A stretch of DNA of 64,000 bases from JAICLK01 sp963810525 (GTDB lineage: Bacteria; Patescibacteriota; Saccharimonadia; Saccharimonadales; UBA4665), in contig CAWENB010000004.1 in the NCBI GenBank assembly GCA_963810525.1, positions 17,833 through 81,832 on the forward strand. Reading direction: 5' to 3'. Below the pieces are notes generated by a model. The model was not told where the DNA came from and searched no databases. It saw only the letters and a program-made list of their open reading frames with translations. The stretch's first letter is position 1; the number at the start of each line of letters is the position of its first letter. Of this stretch, positions 26,479 through 35,249 are shown in pieces. Made by a program: the position numbers and the translations under genes.

Positions 26479-26574
26479 GTGACCCAAGTTAGCCAAACAT
26501 GGAACACTTTGCTGCCCGGTCTAGAAAAATTAAGCAGAGAGCTGAAGGAAGTGAGAGATGAATCACCTCCCTAA
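26479..26574 (+). pseudogene. Tiny ORF or gene remnant, copy 3 of the WNT family
   Basis: A frame running through VTQVSQTWNTLLPGLEKLSRELKEVRDE to TAA. The frame stays open upstream into the right end of the IS element. This suggests a truncated gene whose 5' part was lost or displaced by the insertion. Confidence 0.3.
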
Positions 26575-26676
26575 GATTTAGTCGAACTAGACATACTAAG
26601 ATCAAGATGTTAGACAATCAATAACTTGCAAAAACATAACCAGTAGTTACATACTTCAATATACTTAGGAGTTAGA

Positions 26677-27270
26677 GTGGCTGGCGAAGGAAAAGGCAGG
26701 TTAAGAGTAAGCATTGGCGATGCCCCCGACTCGGACCCGGGTTGGTATGCTACTACGGAGATATCAATAAGAGATAACGACCAGTTCTCTTACGTGTCGG
26801 AGTTATATTTTGCCAGTGACCACGCGCTAATACAAGTTGGCTTACATGAGCCATCGGATGAAAAAGGTATCAGCTGTTCAACTTTGCTTGAGCCTAAAGG
26901 ATTCATAACTGCCGTCAATAAAATTGTAGGAGGGGTTCCAAACAGCACACCCGTTGAAGTACACGCCTCAGCCCCACTAAGTGAAGAAGGTTATGTAGCA
27001 TCGGGCGTTTTCTTTGAACTTGAAGATTACCTAGATGGCGATGCGGCCAGCCAGATAGTTGATGCGGTTCATATAAGGTTAGGCGGCCAGCTAGTTCGGT
27101 GGTCATCGGCAGACATTCAGCATGGTATGACAGATATTTTCGCAAGGGTTGAAGTTAGGGCTGCGGAACCCGATACAGCCCTAATTAGTTCTCTGCTGGG
27201 AGAAACTGCCTGCAGCTCTTTAGCTCCACAATTTGATATCGCCCTGACAAAACTAGAAGGTGATTTCTAA
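26677..27270 (+). CDS. Hypothetical protein
   Basis: 197 residues from GTG 26677 with TTAGGAG six bases upstream. Not recognised. Soluble, acidic, with beta-rich segments (RLRVSIGDAPDSDPGWYATTEISIRDN; GYVASGVFFELEDYL), which could be a beta-sandwich. No cysteines in pairs and no signal peptide. It ends 96 bases before the oppositely oriented tRNA-Glu. Confidence 0.55.
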   Translation: MAGEGKGRLRVSIGDAPDSDPGWYATTEISIRDNDQFSYVSELYFASDHALIQVGLHEPSDEKGISCSTLLEPKGFITAVNKIVGGVPNSTPVEVHASAPLSEEGYVASGVFFELEDYLDGDAASQIVDAVHIRLGGQLVRWSSADIQHGMTDIFARVEVRAAEPDTALISSLLGETACSSLAPQFDIALTKLEGDF

Positions 27271-27366
27271 AGACATCCGACTTAAAACAGTAGGACCAAT
27301 TGACGCAGATAAAAGGAGAATAAATTTTGGAGAGTACTGTATCTGTAAAGCGTTGTAAATTTGTCA

Positions 27367-27441
27367 TGGTGACCCCTAGGAGAGTCGAACTCCTCTTGCT
27401 GGGATGAAAACCCAGTGTCCTAACCGATAGACGAAGGGGCC
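27367..27441 (-). tRNA. tRNA-Glu (anticodon TTC)
   Basis: 75 bases including encoded CCA. Acceptor GGCCCCT pairs with AGGGGTC (one G-U), the anticodon stem is CTGGG/CCCAG around TTTTCAT, and the T-arm carries GTTCGACTC. Reads GAA/GAG. Confidence 0.95.
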
Positions 27442-27589
27442 GTGGAGCTGAGTGTAGCCTGTGGTTATTCTCGGAACTCGCCGGCGGAGCCGACTTTTGC
27501 ATTCAAGGGCAAGCTCGCTGCTTTTTCCCTCGAGAAGCAAGCTTGTAAATACAAATGAATTTCGGCTCAATTATCGTACCATAACAGGG

Positions 27590-27679
27590 GCAAAAAGGAA
27601 ATCCCCCACTAGAACTTAAGCAGGGGATCTCTCTGTGAAGATTGTTTGTTCGAGCGGTCAGTCATAGCTCATCAAAACT
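27590..27679 (-). ncRNA. Candidate small RNA or terminated leader
   Basis: Promoter at 27686-27714 and terminator at 27599-27630 on the minus strand define a transcript of about 90 bases. It holds a frame of 17 codons ending at the terminator hairpin. No known RNA family fits. It could also be a leader controlling read-through to tRNA-Glu. Confidence 0.3.
27599..27630 (-). terminator. Rho-independent terminator
   Basis: AGATCCCC and GGGGATTT pair around a 16-base loop, followed on the minus strand by TTTCCTTTTT. It could serve both the upstream surface-protein gene and the candidate RNA. Confidence 0.55.
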
Positions 27680-27685
27680 GCGGTA

Positions 27686-27714
27686 ATCGTAGCACAATTC
27701 TGCTAAGTATGCAA
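27686..27714 (-). promoter_or_regulatory. Promoter of the candidate small RNA/tRNA-Glu
   Basis: TTGCAT (27709-27714), a 17-base spacer ending in TGC, and TACGAT (27686-27691). Confidence 0.4.
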
Positions 27715-27752
27715 TTCTTTATCCACAGTTTTGCACTAGTGGCAAACTGAGG

Positions 27753-29297
27753 TCATCGAGCGAAGCGGCGACCGAGGAAGAAGCGATACAAAGCCATACC
27801 GGCAATGCTTGAGCCAACGAAAAGGCCGATGATATTGCCAGCGCCCGTGTTCACCAGTTCTTTCGGAGCGGGTGTGGTCGGGGTTGTCGGTGTCGTGGGA
27901 GTAGCCGGGGGTACGCACGAAGTCGAATTCGCCGAAATCTGGCTGTTGTACTTACAAACTTCACAGTTGGCTGAACCGGCCGGGTAAGTCTGGCCGTTCG
28001 GCGCAGTACAGGTCGGCTGGCATGTGCTGCTCTTGCTGCCAGTCGCGCAGGTTTGCGCAGGCACTACCAGATTAGTCGAGCAAGATGAGCTGGCGCCACC
28101 AGCAGTCAAAGCAGTGCCATTTTGGCCGGTGCCGTATACCGTGACAAAGATCGACGGGAAGGACTCACCAGCAGCGAAGGTGACGTGCTCGCTGGTCGCG
28201 TTATTGGCGTTTGTGTTCACTGTTTGCGTAGCGCCATTACCGAAGTCGAAAACGTAATCGGTAATGTTCGCATTGCTAGCCGTAGCCTGAGCCGTCAGGT
28301 CGTACGTAACAGCGCCGGTGTTCGTGTCGGTAGAACCGATCTCGTTGAGCTGCAGTCCGTCACAAACTAGCGTTCCGGTCTGCTGCAATGGCGGGATGGT
28401 GATGTTCGTAGTACAGCCGTTAGAACTCGGCGCGGTCGTATACACGTTCTTAGCAGTACCACTCACCTGAACCTGAATTGTGTAGGTACCAGGAGCGTAA
28501 GTTTGCTGTTCGCTGGTTACGCTGGTGGACGAAGAATTGATTGTTTGTGACGAACCGTTACCAAAGCCGAAAGCATACTTGCTAATATTGGCGTTGGTAG
28601 CCGTAGCATTGGAGACAAAAGTAAAGGATTGGTCGCCATTGCTTTCAACGGTACCAGGGGTAGCCAGCAATTGCGTACAGGCCAGCATACCGTTAGCGGG
28701 AGCTATCGATGCGGCGCGAACCGGGTTGCCGCAAGCAGACAGGATGGCGAATTTGAATGAACCGTTTTGCATAACTACATACGCAGTCAGAGAGTTGCTC
28801 CCGAATGAACACGACGGATAACGGGTGTAAAAGGTCGTACCGCCCCAGTTGCGTGGGGTGCTGCAACTTTTTTCGTTAGAAGTTACCTGACGTCCAGCCG
28901 TCCAAGCGCCGGTAGCTACCAGTTGGTTTCCGACATAAACGTTACCGTTTTTGTTTACCGAACCGGCAACCGCTGTAGTGCCGAGATTCTGGATGTCTGA
29001 GCTGCTGATACCAGCATAGCTGTAAATGTGCTGGATGCTGGCAGCTGAGCTACTGTATGTTGTTCCATTAACCTTACAACTGGTACCGTTATTAGTAGCG
29101 TTGATAACGGCACTGGTGCTATTCGCACCCCCCGCTATCACTGCGTTGTTGTCACAATTGAACGGGCCACCGAACGATACGGAAGCCTGAGCCTTGGACT
29201 GCAAGAACATGGTGCTCAGTCCGAGCATTGTTACTGCCAGTAAACCTACAGCAGCAAACTTCTTAATTTTGGTGCCGCTGAACTTAAGTCGTTTCAT
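27753..29297 (-). CDS. Large surface protein with PKD-like repeats and LVNTG-type C-terminal anchor
   Basis: 514 residues behind GGGAGG. Signal peptide (FAAVGLLAVTMLGLSTMF, cleavage after AQA). The body is Ser/Thr/Asn-rich. Two PKD-like units show YAFGFGNGSSQT and YVFDFGNGATQT followed by TYTIQV/SIFVTV. A Cys-rich segment (CATGSKSSTCQPTCTAPNGQTYP) precedes a Thr/Pro linker, then KELVNTGAG, a hydrophobic span and FLGRRFAR. The tail resembles a sortase signal with LVNTG in place of LPxTG. A near-consensus promoter suggests high expression. It is paralogous to the next gene upstream. Confidence 0.8.
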   Translation of the reverse strand: MKRLKFSGTKIKKFAAVGLLAVTMLGLSTMFLQSKAQASVSFGGPFNCDNNAVIAGGANSTSAVINATNNGTSCKVNGTTYSSSAASIQHIYSYAGISSSDIQNLGTTAVAGSVNKNGNVYVGNQLVATGAWTAGRQVTSNEKSCSTPRNWGGTTFYTRYPSCSFGSNSLTAYVVMQNGSFKFAILSACGNPVRAASIAPANGMLACTQLLATPGTVESNGDQSFTFVSNATATNANISKYAFGFGNGSSQTINSSSTSVTSEQQTYAPGTYTIQVQVSGTAKNVYTTAPSSNGCTTNITIPPLQQTGTLVCDGLQLNEIGSTDTNTGAVTYDLTAQATASNANITDYVFDFGNGATQTVNTNANNATSEHVTFAAGESFPSIFVTVYGTGQNGTALTAGGASSSCSTNLVVPAQTCATGSKSSTCQPTCTAPNGQTYPAGSANCEVCKYNSQISANSTSCVPPATPTTPTTPTTPAPKELVNTGAGNIIGLFVGSSIAGMALYRFFLGRRFAR

Positions 29298-29340
29298 GAA
29301 AGCCTCCCAAAGCCTTACGCAATAATTAACGATTGGCAGT

Positions 29341-29369
29341 ATTGTAGCACATCATTGTTTTTATGTCAA
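29341..29369 (-). promoter_or_regulatory. Near-consensus sigma70 promoter
   Basis: TTGACA (29364-29369), 17-base spacer ending in TGC, TACAAT (29341-29346), upstream of the 514-residue surface protein gene. One of the strongest promoters in the window by sequence. Confidence 0.8.
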
Positions 29370-29426
29370 GTTGGTAGTGCTTAAGAAGTAACTCTCCAAA
29401 AATGAAGGTGTTTAGCCCGAGATTCG

Positions 29427-30728
29427 CTAGTTGCGGCCAGACCGTCGTCCGAACAGAAAACGATAGCTTAGCCCGCCAGCCGCACTTGCGACAGTAAAGA
29501 TACCCAATACACTGCCCGGACCGGTGTTAACGAGAACTTTAACGGGTGCTGCTGGCGTCGGAGTCGGGGGAGTTGGAGGTGGCGGTGATGGTGGAGGTGG
29601 TGGAGGAGTTACATGAGGCGAGATTTGTGTAACGCAACTGTCGGACTGTACACCAGCCGGCGTATTGAAGTTCACCGTTGCCGATACTGCGTAGGTACCA
29701 TCCTGCGCGTAAGTGTGTTCAGCCTCAACGGTATTGTTATTTGAAGGAGAAACGTTACCAGACATTGAACCGTCACCGAAGCTTAAACTAGCATTCTGTA
29801 GCGTCGCGCCGTTGCCTTGAGTAGTCGTGACGACAAATTGATAGGATCGCTGTTGTTTGTCTATGGTGTATGGAGTAAGCATCACACACTGGTAATACGG
29901 CTGCGCGACCGTAACTTGCGTTTGGCAATTAGCCGAGGTAACGGTAGTCATCTGGTTACCTGGCAGACTGACATAGACGGTAACTCGCACCGTCCAGGTA
30001 CCCGGCTTGCTGAAGGTATGCCGCACCGGCGAACTGAGTGAAGTTTCAGTATCGGTCTCGCTGCCATCGCCAAAATCATAGACGACCTTGGCAACTTGAG
30101 CGTTGTTGGATGCCGAAGCACTGGTCGTGAAATCGTATGTATTGGGCTGGCCGCTCACGGGCGTCTTTTGTAATAAATCGCAGCTGTACTGCGGCGTTAT
30201 CAAATGAGCGCCAATAGGATTACCGCAAGCATTCATAACCGCAAATTGCATCTGGCCTTTCGCATTGAACATAACCATGACCGGCAAATTCTGAAGCAGT
30301 ACCTGTGAATCGGCGGCCTTGTAATACGTTTGCCCGTTGATGGTATACGGAGATGTATAACTGAAATTCGTTCGGCCGATACTCCAGGCGTCGGTAGCTA
30401 CGGTCTGCCCGTTGACCTTAACAGTACCATCCTGATAAGCAATACCTTCTTCTGAAGAAGTAACGAATTGATCATATTGGGATGGCTCAAGTCCGAAACG
30501 ACTGTAGATAGCCTGCAAATCGTTGTGGCCATTTTTGTCATCGTTGGCTTCGACCTGGTTAATAAACGAACTGGCGTCCGGTTCACCGCACATGATGATG
30601 GAGTTGGGCTTGCAGTCCTCGATAGTGGAAGCGCGAGCTTTTATGCCATAAATGCCTAACGTCAGCACCGCACAGGTAAGTATGGTTACCGCTACGCCAT
30701 ATTTCGAGAAAAATTGCAGCTTTACCAT
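29427..30728 (-). CDS. Surface protein with PKD-like repeats and LVNTG-type anchor
   Basis: 433 residues from ATG 30728, which has GGAGGG upstream. Signal segment (GVAVTILTCAVLTLGIYGIKARA), N-terminal domain shared with the neighbouring paralogue (YQDGTVKVNGQTVATDAWSIGR; FAVMNACGNPIGAHLI), then two PKD-like units (VVYDFGDGSETDTE; ASLSFGDGSMSGN with HTF/HTYAQDGTYAVSATV). A proline-rich linker leads to KVLVNTGPG, a hydrophobic span and FLFGRRSGRN. Probably covalently or membrane-anchored at the cell surface and involved in adhesion; that role is inferred. Confidence 0.8.
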   Translation of the reverse strand: MVKLQFFSKYGVAVTILTCAVLTLGIYGIKARASTIEDCKPNSIIMCGEPDASSFINQVEANDDKNGHNDLQAIYSRFGLEPSQYDQFVTSSEEGIAYQDGTVKVNGQTVATDAWSIGRTNFSYTSPYTINGQTYYKAADSQVLLQNLPVMVMFNAKGQMQFAVMNACGNPIGAHLITPQYSCDLLQKTPVSGQPNTYDFTTSASASNNAQVAKVVYDFGDGSETDTETSLSSPVRHTFSKPGTWTVRVTVYVSLPGNQMTTVTSANCQTQVTVAQPYYQCVMLTPYTIDKQQRSYQFVVTTTQGNGATLQNASLSFGDGSMSGNVSPSNNNTVEAEHTYAQDGTYAVSATVNFNTPAGVQSDSCVTQISPHVTPPPPPPSPPPPTPPTPTPAAPVKVLVNTGPGSVLGIFTVASAAGGLSYRFLFGRRSGRN

Positions 30729-30760
30729 TACACCCTCCACGCCCCTCTGACGATACAGCA

Positions 30761-30789
30761 ATAATAGCACAGTCTTTACTTCGCGTCAA
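30761..30789 (-). promoter_or_regulatory. Near-consensus sigma70 promoter
   Basis: TTGACG (30784-30789), 17-base spacer ending in TGC, TATTAT (30761-30766). The architecture is the same as that of the paralogous surface-protein gene. Confidence 0.75.
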
Positions 30790-30824
30790 TCTGATTATGC
30801 TTAGTTTTCTGTGCTTTTTGTCAC

Positions 30825-32990
30825 TTATTTTGCAACTGACCCAGCACTGGGCAGTTTCTGGAGTGCAGCTTTAGGGAACGTAAAGCCGAACGTACTGCCC
30901 TTACCTTCCTGGCTGTTGAATATAATCGCGCCGCCCTGAGCCACTATAACCTTTTTGGCCATGAACAAGCCCAGCCCCGTGCCGTCCGGCCGTGCATTTT
31001 GTGCGTTCTTCGCCCGGTAGAACTTGTTGAACAGATGATGCCGCTCTGCTTTCGGCACCCCGATACCATCATCCACCACGCGGAGTTCAATACTGATATC
31101 ATTATCCTTGAGCAGCACCGTTATATGCCCGCCCGCTGGCGTGTAATAAATGGCGTTGTCGATGAAGTTCATGATAACCTGCCGTATTTTCGTCTCGTCC
31201 AGGTTGAGTACGGGATATTCTACGGGCTTATCGTAATGCAGTTCGAGCTTGCGGCCGGCGGCGGTTTCAGCCAACTGCCTCACCTCGTCTTGCACGATGT
31301 CAGCCAGATTTACGGAGGTGGGTTCAATAACGAACTTGCCGGTCCGGAGCCGCGATACGTTCAGCAAATCCGCTATCAAATAAACCATGCGCTGAGAGCT
31401 GAAATAGGCCTGGTCTAAAAGCCGTCGCTGATCGGGCTTAATCGGCCCCGCGTCACCGTCGAGTACCATACTAACGTAGCCCTTTACGCTCGTCAGTGGG
31501 GTACGCAATTGGTGCGAGGCCATGCTAATAAAGTCGTCCTTGGTCTCGTCGAGAAGCTTTAATCTCTGGTTCGTCTCACGCAGCCGTCGGGTTGCCTCAT
31601 CAACTTTGGCTTGTAGGGTTACATTAAAGTTCTGAATTTCTTCAAAGCGCAAAGCATTCTGAATAGCTATTGCCAGTTCACTTGCGACAATTGTCAAAAG
31701 CCGCCTATCCTGTAAGCCATACACGTCGCCGCTTCTTTTGTACCCAATTAAGACGTATCCGACCACTTGCCGCTGGGTTCGTAAGCGCAGGCTAAGCGCT
31801 ACTTGAGCTTGACTTAACGGGCGCTGCAGCGGATTTTGCATATTGAGTTCTTCAGTTACTAACAACTCTCGATGCTGTTCGTTAAGTTGCCTACCGAGTT
31901 GACCTATGTGCGGTACGAGCTGATGCTTGGTTTCGAAAAAAGCATCTCCGTTGCGAATGAGAACAAACTCGATGAACGAAGCCTTTAAAGCTTCAGAGAG
32001 TACGCGTCGAGTACTTTTTAGGATTCTATCAAGGTCAATTTCGGCTACGACAATGTCTCCAATTTGATCTAGCACCTCTTGGAAATCATAGCTCTCGCGA
32101 TAAAATAGCCGATTAGTCAGTTTATCAAAAAAGGCTTTAATGTACTGGAAAGAAATCGCGAGAGGCATAAGCAGTATGATCGACCAAACCTGACGTACCA
32201 TTTCCTGGTTGGTACCATGGAAGACGATATTAATTATTCCAAAAAGCCCCACGGAATATATGCCAACCATGCTTCCAATGATTAATACGTACCCGACCGA
32301 CCGCGCTACTGCCGCCCGTATATCAAACAGCCGTTTTGCCACTATTGCGTAAGCAATTATTGACGAAAATGCTAATGTGTATATCGGCCCAATTCTAGCG
32401 AAGAAAAAAGTTTGAGCGGCTAGAGTGATAAGGAAATTTGTAAGCGGGACAGCTCCCCAAAAGATCAAAGAGGCAATGAAAACGAGCTGGAATTGTTGCT
32501 TGCTTATGGCGTGCGAATTCTTGTACCGCTTATATATAGCATGTAGGCCAGATGCCACGCTCACTCCGGCATGTACAATAAATAACAGCATGCCCGGTCC
32601 TGCCTCTGGCCACGCTCCAATTTTTATAAAGCTAATTCTAGTGAAAACCAGAGGGCTCAATGCTGCAATAAGCGCCACCCCACTTAGAGCTATATACGTT
32701 TTGAGGTATTTACCTGATATGTCGATTGATTTGTTAGGGTAAGTATGCGCAAAAAGAAAGAAAAAGGAGTTGAGAACAACAACCGAGCCCATGAGAAGAC
32801 GGTATAAGAAGAGCTGACCAGTTGAAAATGGATTATTTGTAATGACAAAATTAATATCTGCCCACGTAATCATGAATAATGAAAGCATAAAGAACAAAGA
32901 ATTGGTCAAATGCCTAGTATTCTTTTGGAGCACAAAGAGGGCAACTAAACCTTGTACGAGCGTAGAAAGTATAATTACAAAAATAAACAT
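30825..32990 (-). CDS. Membrane histidine kinase (7TM-like sensor, GAF, HisKA, HATPase)
   Basis: 721 residues from ATG 32990; a start at 33044 would overlap the divergent gene. About seven to eight hydrophobic helices (residues 1-300), a GAF-like region (about 320-460) with a coiled stretch, then the H-box ISMASHQLRTPLTSVKGY near 490, N-box VIMNFIDNAIYYTP, G1 VVDDGIGVP and G2 GTGLGLFMAKK. All catalytic motifs are present. The ligand is unknown; the N-terminus resembles 7TM-type extracellular sensors. No response regulator is adjacent; the nearest is at 38927. Confidence 0.88.
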   Translation of the reverse strand: MFIFVIILSTLVQGLVALFVLQKNTRHLTNSLFFMLSLFMITWADINFVITNNPFSTGQLFLYRLLMGSVVVLNSFFFLFAHTYPNKSIDISGKYLKTYIALSGVALIAALSPLVFTRISFIKIGAWPEAGPGMLLFIVHAGVSVASGLHAIYKRYKNSHAISKQQFQLVFIASLIFWGAVPLTNFLITLAAQTFFFARIGPIYTLAFSSIIAYAIVAKRLFDIRAAVARSVGYVLIIGSMVGIYSVGLFGIINIVFHGTNQEMVRQVWSIILLMPLAISFQYIKAFFDKLTNRLFYRESYDFQEVLDQIGDIVVAEIDLDRILKSTRRVLSEALKASFIEFVLIRNGDAFFETKHQLVPHIGQLGRQLNEQHRELLVTEELNMQNPLQRPLSQAQVALSLRLRTQRQVVGYVLIGYKRSGDVYGLQDRRLLTIVASELAIAIQNALRFEEIQNFNVTLQAKVDEATRRLRETNQRLKLLDETKDDFISMASHQLRTPLTSVKGYVSMVLDGDAGPIKPDQRRLLDQAYFSSQRMVYLIADLLNVSRLRTGKFVIEPTSVNLADIVQDEVRQLAETAAGRKLELHYDKPVEYPVLNLDETKIRQVIMNFIDNAIYYTPAGGHITVLLKDNDISIELRVVDDGIGVPKAERHHLFNKFYRAKNAQNARPDGTGLGLFMAKKVIVAQGGAIIFNSQEGKGSTFGFTFPKAALQKLPSAGSVAK

Positions 32991-33037
32991 AAGCTTACAG
33001 ATATAGTACAATACATCACAGAAAGCGACGTCATCCC

Positions 33038-34036
33038 ATGACAAAAGTAAACTACTCTGCCTGGCTAATTGATGCTCGGGATTTTTCTGATGCTTGGACT
33101 GATATTTCTAAACTTCTATTTTTTGCGAAATATGCGATTCTAGCACCTTCAGGGCATAATTCTCAACCATGGCGCTTTAGTAGTAACGGGGAGAGCATGC
33201 TATTGAAGGTAGATTCCGGTCAGAAGCTTCCATATTCCGGGATACGGGCTAATGAACCCTGGGTGAGCCTAGGAAGTTGTCTGGCAATATTACGGTTAGC
33301 CGCAAAAGGTTTTGGCTATAACGTATCGGTCGATTACGTACTAACTGGTGATCTAGTTGCAGCTATAAAGCTAGCGGGTAAAGTATCTTCCGATTCCTCA
33401 CTTTTGCAAGCAATAACGCATAGGGTATCAAATCGCAATTATTACATCACTGAGAGCCTCCCGGAAACACTGATTGAAAATCTGGCCAGAAGCGAAAGCG
33501 ATAAAGCTTCGGCTTACATAATCTCCGAAAGAAAGGACATTGCTTTTGTGGCAGATTTGACTGCAAAAGCCACACTTTCCACATTCGCCGATACCGATTT
33601 TCGAACGGAGTTGAGTGAGTGGGTAAGGAATAATCGCACAAAAAAGCATGATGGCATGCCGGGTTTCGTACAGGGCATTCCAACCCCAATGTCTATGTTC
33701 GCAAAGCACGTTATTAAACGATTCAATGTTGCTAAAGGACAGGCTAAAAAAGATTCTACTCGGATACTTCGCTCGGGCAATCTTATCATTATCACCGTAC
33801 GCGATTTAAGCCACATATCTCTTGTAAAGGGCGGGGAAATGTACGCCAGGATTTGCGTCCTTGCACAGCAAAAAGGCATCGCTACGGCAGGTTCCGGTGC
33901 GGCTACATTCGACCCTGCGACAAATAAAGAACTCCATAAAAGATTTAACTTGCCAGGGCAGCCGATAGCAATTATCCGGCTTGGCAAGACCAGAAGGTCG
34001 CAAAACATACACCACGCAGGACACTATCAATGGTGA
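33038..34036 (+). CDS. Nitroreductase-family protein (Acg/MoeY C-domain type)
   Basis: 332 residues. FAKYAILAPSGHNSQPWRF is the FMN-binding start of this branch; LLQAITHRVSNRNYY and AGSGAATFDPATNKELHKRFNLPGQPIAIIRLG near the end fit proteins related to Acg and to the C-terminal half of MoeY-like ThiF-nitroreductase fusions. TACAAT lies 25 bases before the ATG and no strong ribosome site is seen. The E1-like gene ends 49 bases away on the other strand, so two parts usually fused lie tail to tail here. Oxidation or reduction of an intermediate is inferred. Confidence 0.65.
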   Translation: MTKVNYSAWLIDARDFSDAWTDISKLLFFAKYAILAPSGHNSQPWRFSSNGESMLLKVDSGQKLPYSGIRANEPWVSLGSCLAILRLAAKGFGYNVSVDYVLTGDLVAAIKLAGKVSSDSSLLQAITHRVSNRNYYITESLPETLIENLARSESDKASAYIISERKDIAFVADLTAKATLSTFADTDFRTELSEWVRNNRTKKHDGMPGFVQGIPTPMSMFAKHVIKRFNVAKGQAKKDSTRILRSGNLIIITVRDLSHISLVKGGEMYARICVLAQQKGIATAGSGAATFDPATNKELHKRFNLPGQPIAIIRLGKTRRSQNIHHAGHYQW

Positions 34037-34085
34037 GCGATTAATTCCCGGCGATTTACTTACGCTTTTCGGAATTAAGATCCGC

Positions 34086-35246
34086 TCATTTGCCAATAAG
34101 CCCAATCAACTCCTCTTGCCTTTCAGGGCTACCAAAACTAGGATCCAATTCTTGACTAGGGCCAACCATATACCTCCCGCTGGTTAGAGGCTTGGCAAGA
34201 ATAATTCGTTTTATGCAATAGGCAATATATATACCGGCCAAAGCTGCAGCTCCACCCAGCTGAGGCCAACTAGGCAAGGTTTTACCGAGCTCAGCGAGGG
34301 AGCGTAACATTTCCGGGGTGGTATTCTCAAGCCCAATAAAGTACTGCCCAATCAATCCGGCCAGCTCTTGTCGCGATAGGCTATCCGATTTCAATATTTG
34401 CTCTACTATTAGATCCGGGATGCGTCCGTGTAGAATTGGTAGATTTTGTTCAAGGTCATATCGCTCGATATCTAGAATTATGTCATTACTGTTGTCCGCC
34501 GCCATGAGCACCGGTAACATTAGTTCCCGCGCCCGCAAACGAAGTTTCACCTTCATTCGTAAGGTGTCCATTTCGTCCACAACCACATCCGGATTATGAA
34601 AGGTGAGAAGCTTTTCCAAATTTCCCGTCGTGCAGACCGTCTTTAACTTGCACTTGCTCAATAAACGGATCTGTCTCGCTTATAAGTTTGGCGACAAAAT
34701 CCACTTTGTCGTGCTCTGACATCATCGGTATTTAGCACGAATTCTGTTGAGGTTGGTCGGCTCAATAACGTCCATGTCGATAAGAATAAATTTGCCGCCA
34801 ATGCCTTGTGAAATCAGCGCCTCCACTATGTTGCTGCCGACGCTCATGCCGGCGATGAGTACCGTTGCGTCAAACAGTTTTTGTTGTTCTTCGTGCGTTA
34901 CGAGGTTTCGATTGCGAGCTGTCTTTAGCAATCTTAAATCTTCTTTAGCCGGAAATCGGACCAAGCTGCCAGACCAAGGGTAAAAAACCCAATAGCCATA
35001 GTTGTCTGGCTGGCCACCAGTCATCTCCTGTTTAAAAGCTGCCACTTCGCTGGCAATTTTGTTATCTTTCTTTGCTGGGAAAGCGATATCGAAAAGTTCA
35101 CTAAAGGCAAGGTCAAGCTCGTCAAATACAGCCTTTATTCGCTTTTGCGTCTTAAGTTCAGTTACGACATGCCCGGTCGATGGATCACTAAGCGCCAATA
35201 ACATTGGTTGTTGCCATGCATGATCTCGCATCGAAGTCGTATCCAT
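34086..35246 (-). CDS. E1-like ThiF-family adenylyltransferase, two frameshifts
   Basis: About 386 residues once restored. The N-terminal region (NYGYWVFYPWSGSLVRFPAKEDLRLLKTARNRNLVTHEEQ) and Rossmann core VLIAGMSVGSNIVEAL...LIDMDVIEPTNLNRIRA fit ThiF/MoeB domains of the Rv1355c (MoeY) type; the rest holds DVVVDEMDTLRMKVKLRLRARE and DIERYDLEQNLPILHG. Shifts lie near 34732 (KY then PMMSEHDKVDF needs one more C in CC) and near 34630 (HDG then NLEKLL needs one less G in GGG). Both are homopolymer changes. It would adenylate a carboxyl group. It ends four bases after the PaaK-like gene. Confidence 0.68.
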
Positions 35247-35249
35247 AGT

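Larger units (their letters stand above)
27442..27752. other. Gap upstream of tRNA-Glu with a promoter and terminator
   Basis: 311 bases without a recognisable gene. It contains a minus-strand promoter (27686-27714) and, about 55 bases on, a hairpin with a T-rich tail (27599-27630), enclosing a possible short RNA. Nothing else is seen toward the tRNA. Confidence 0.5.
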
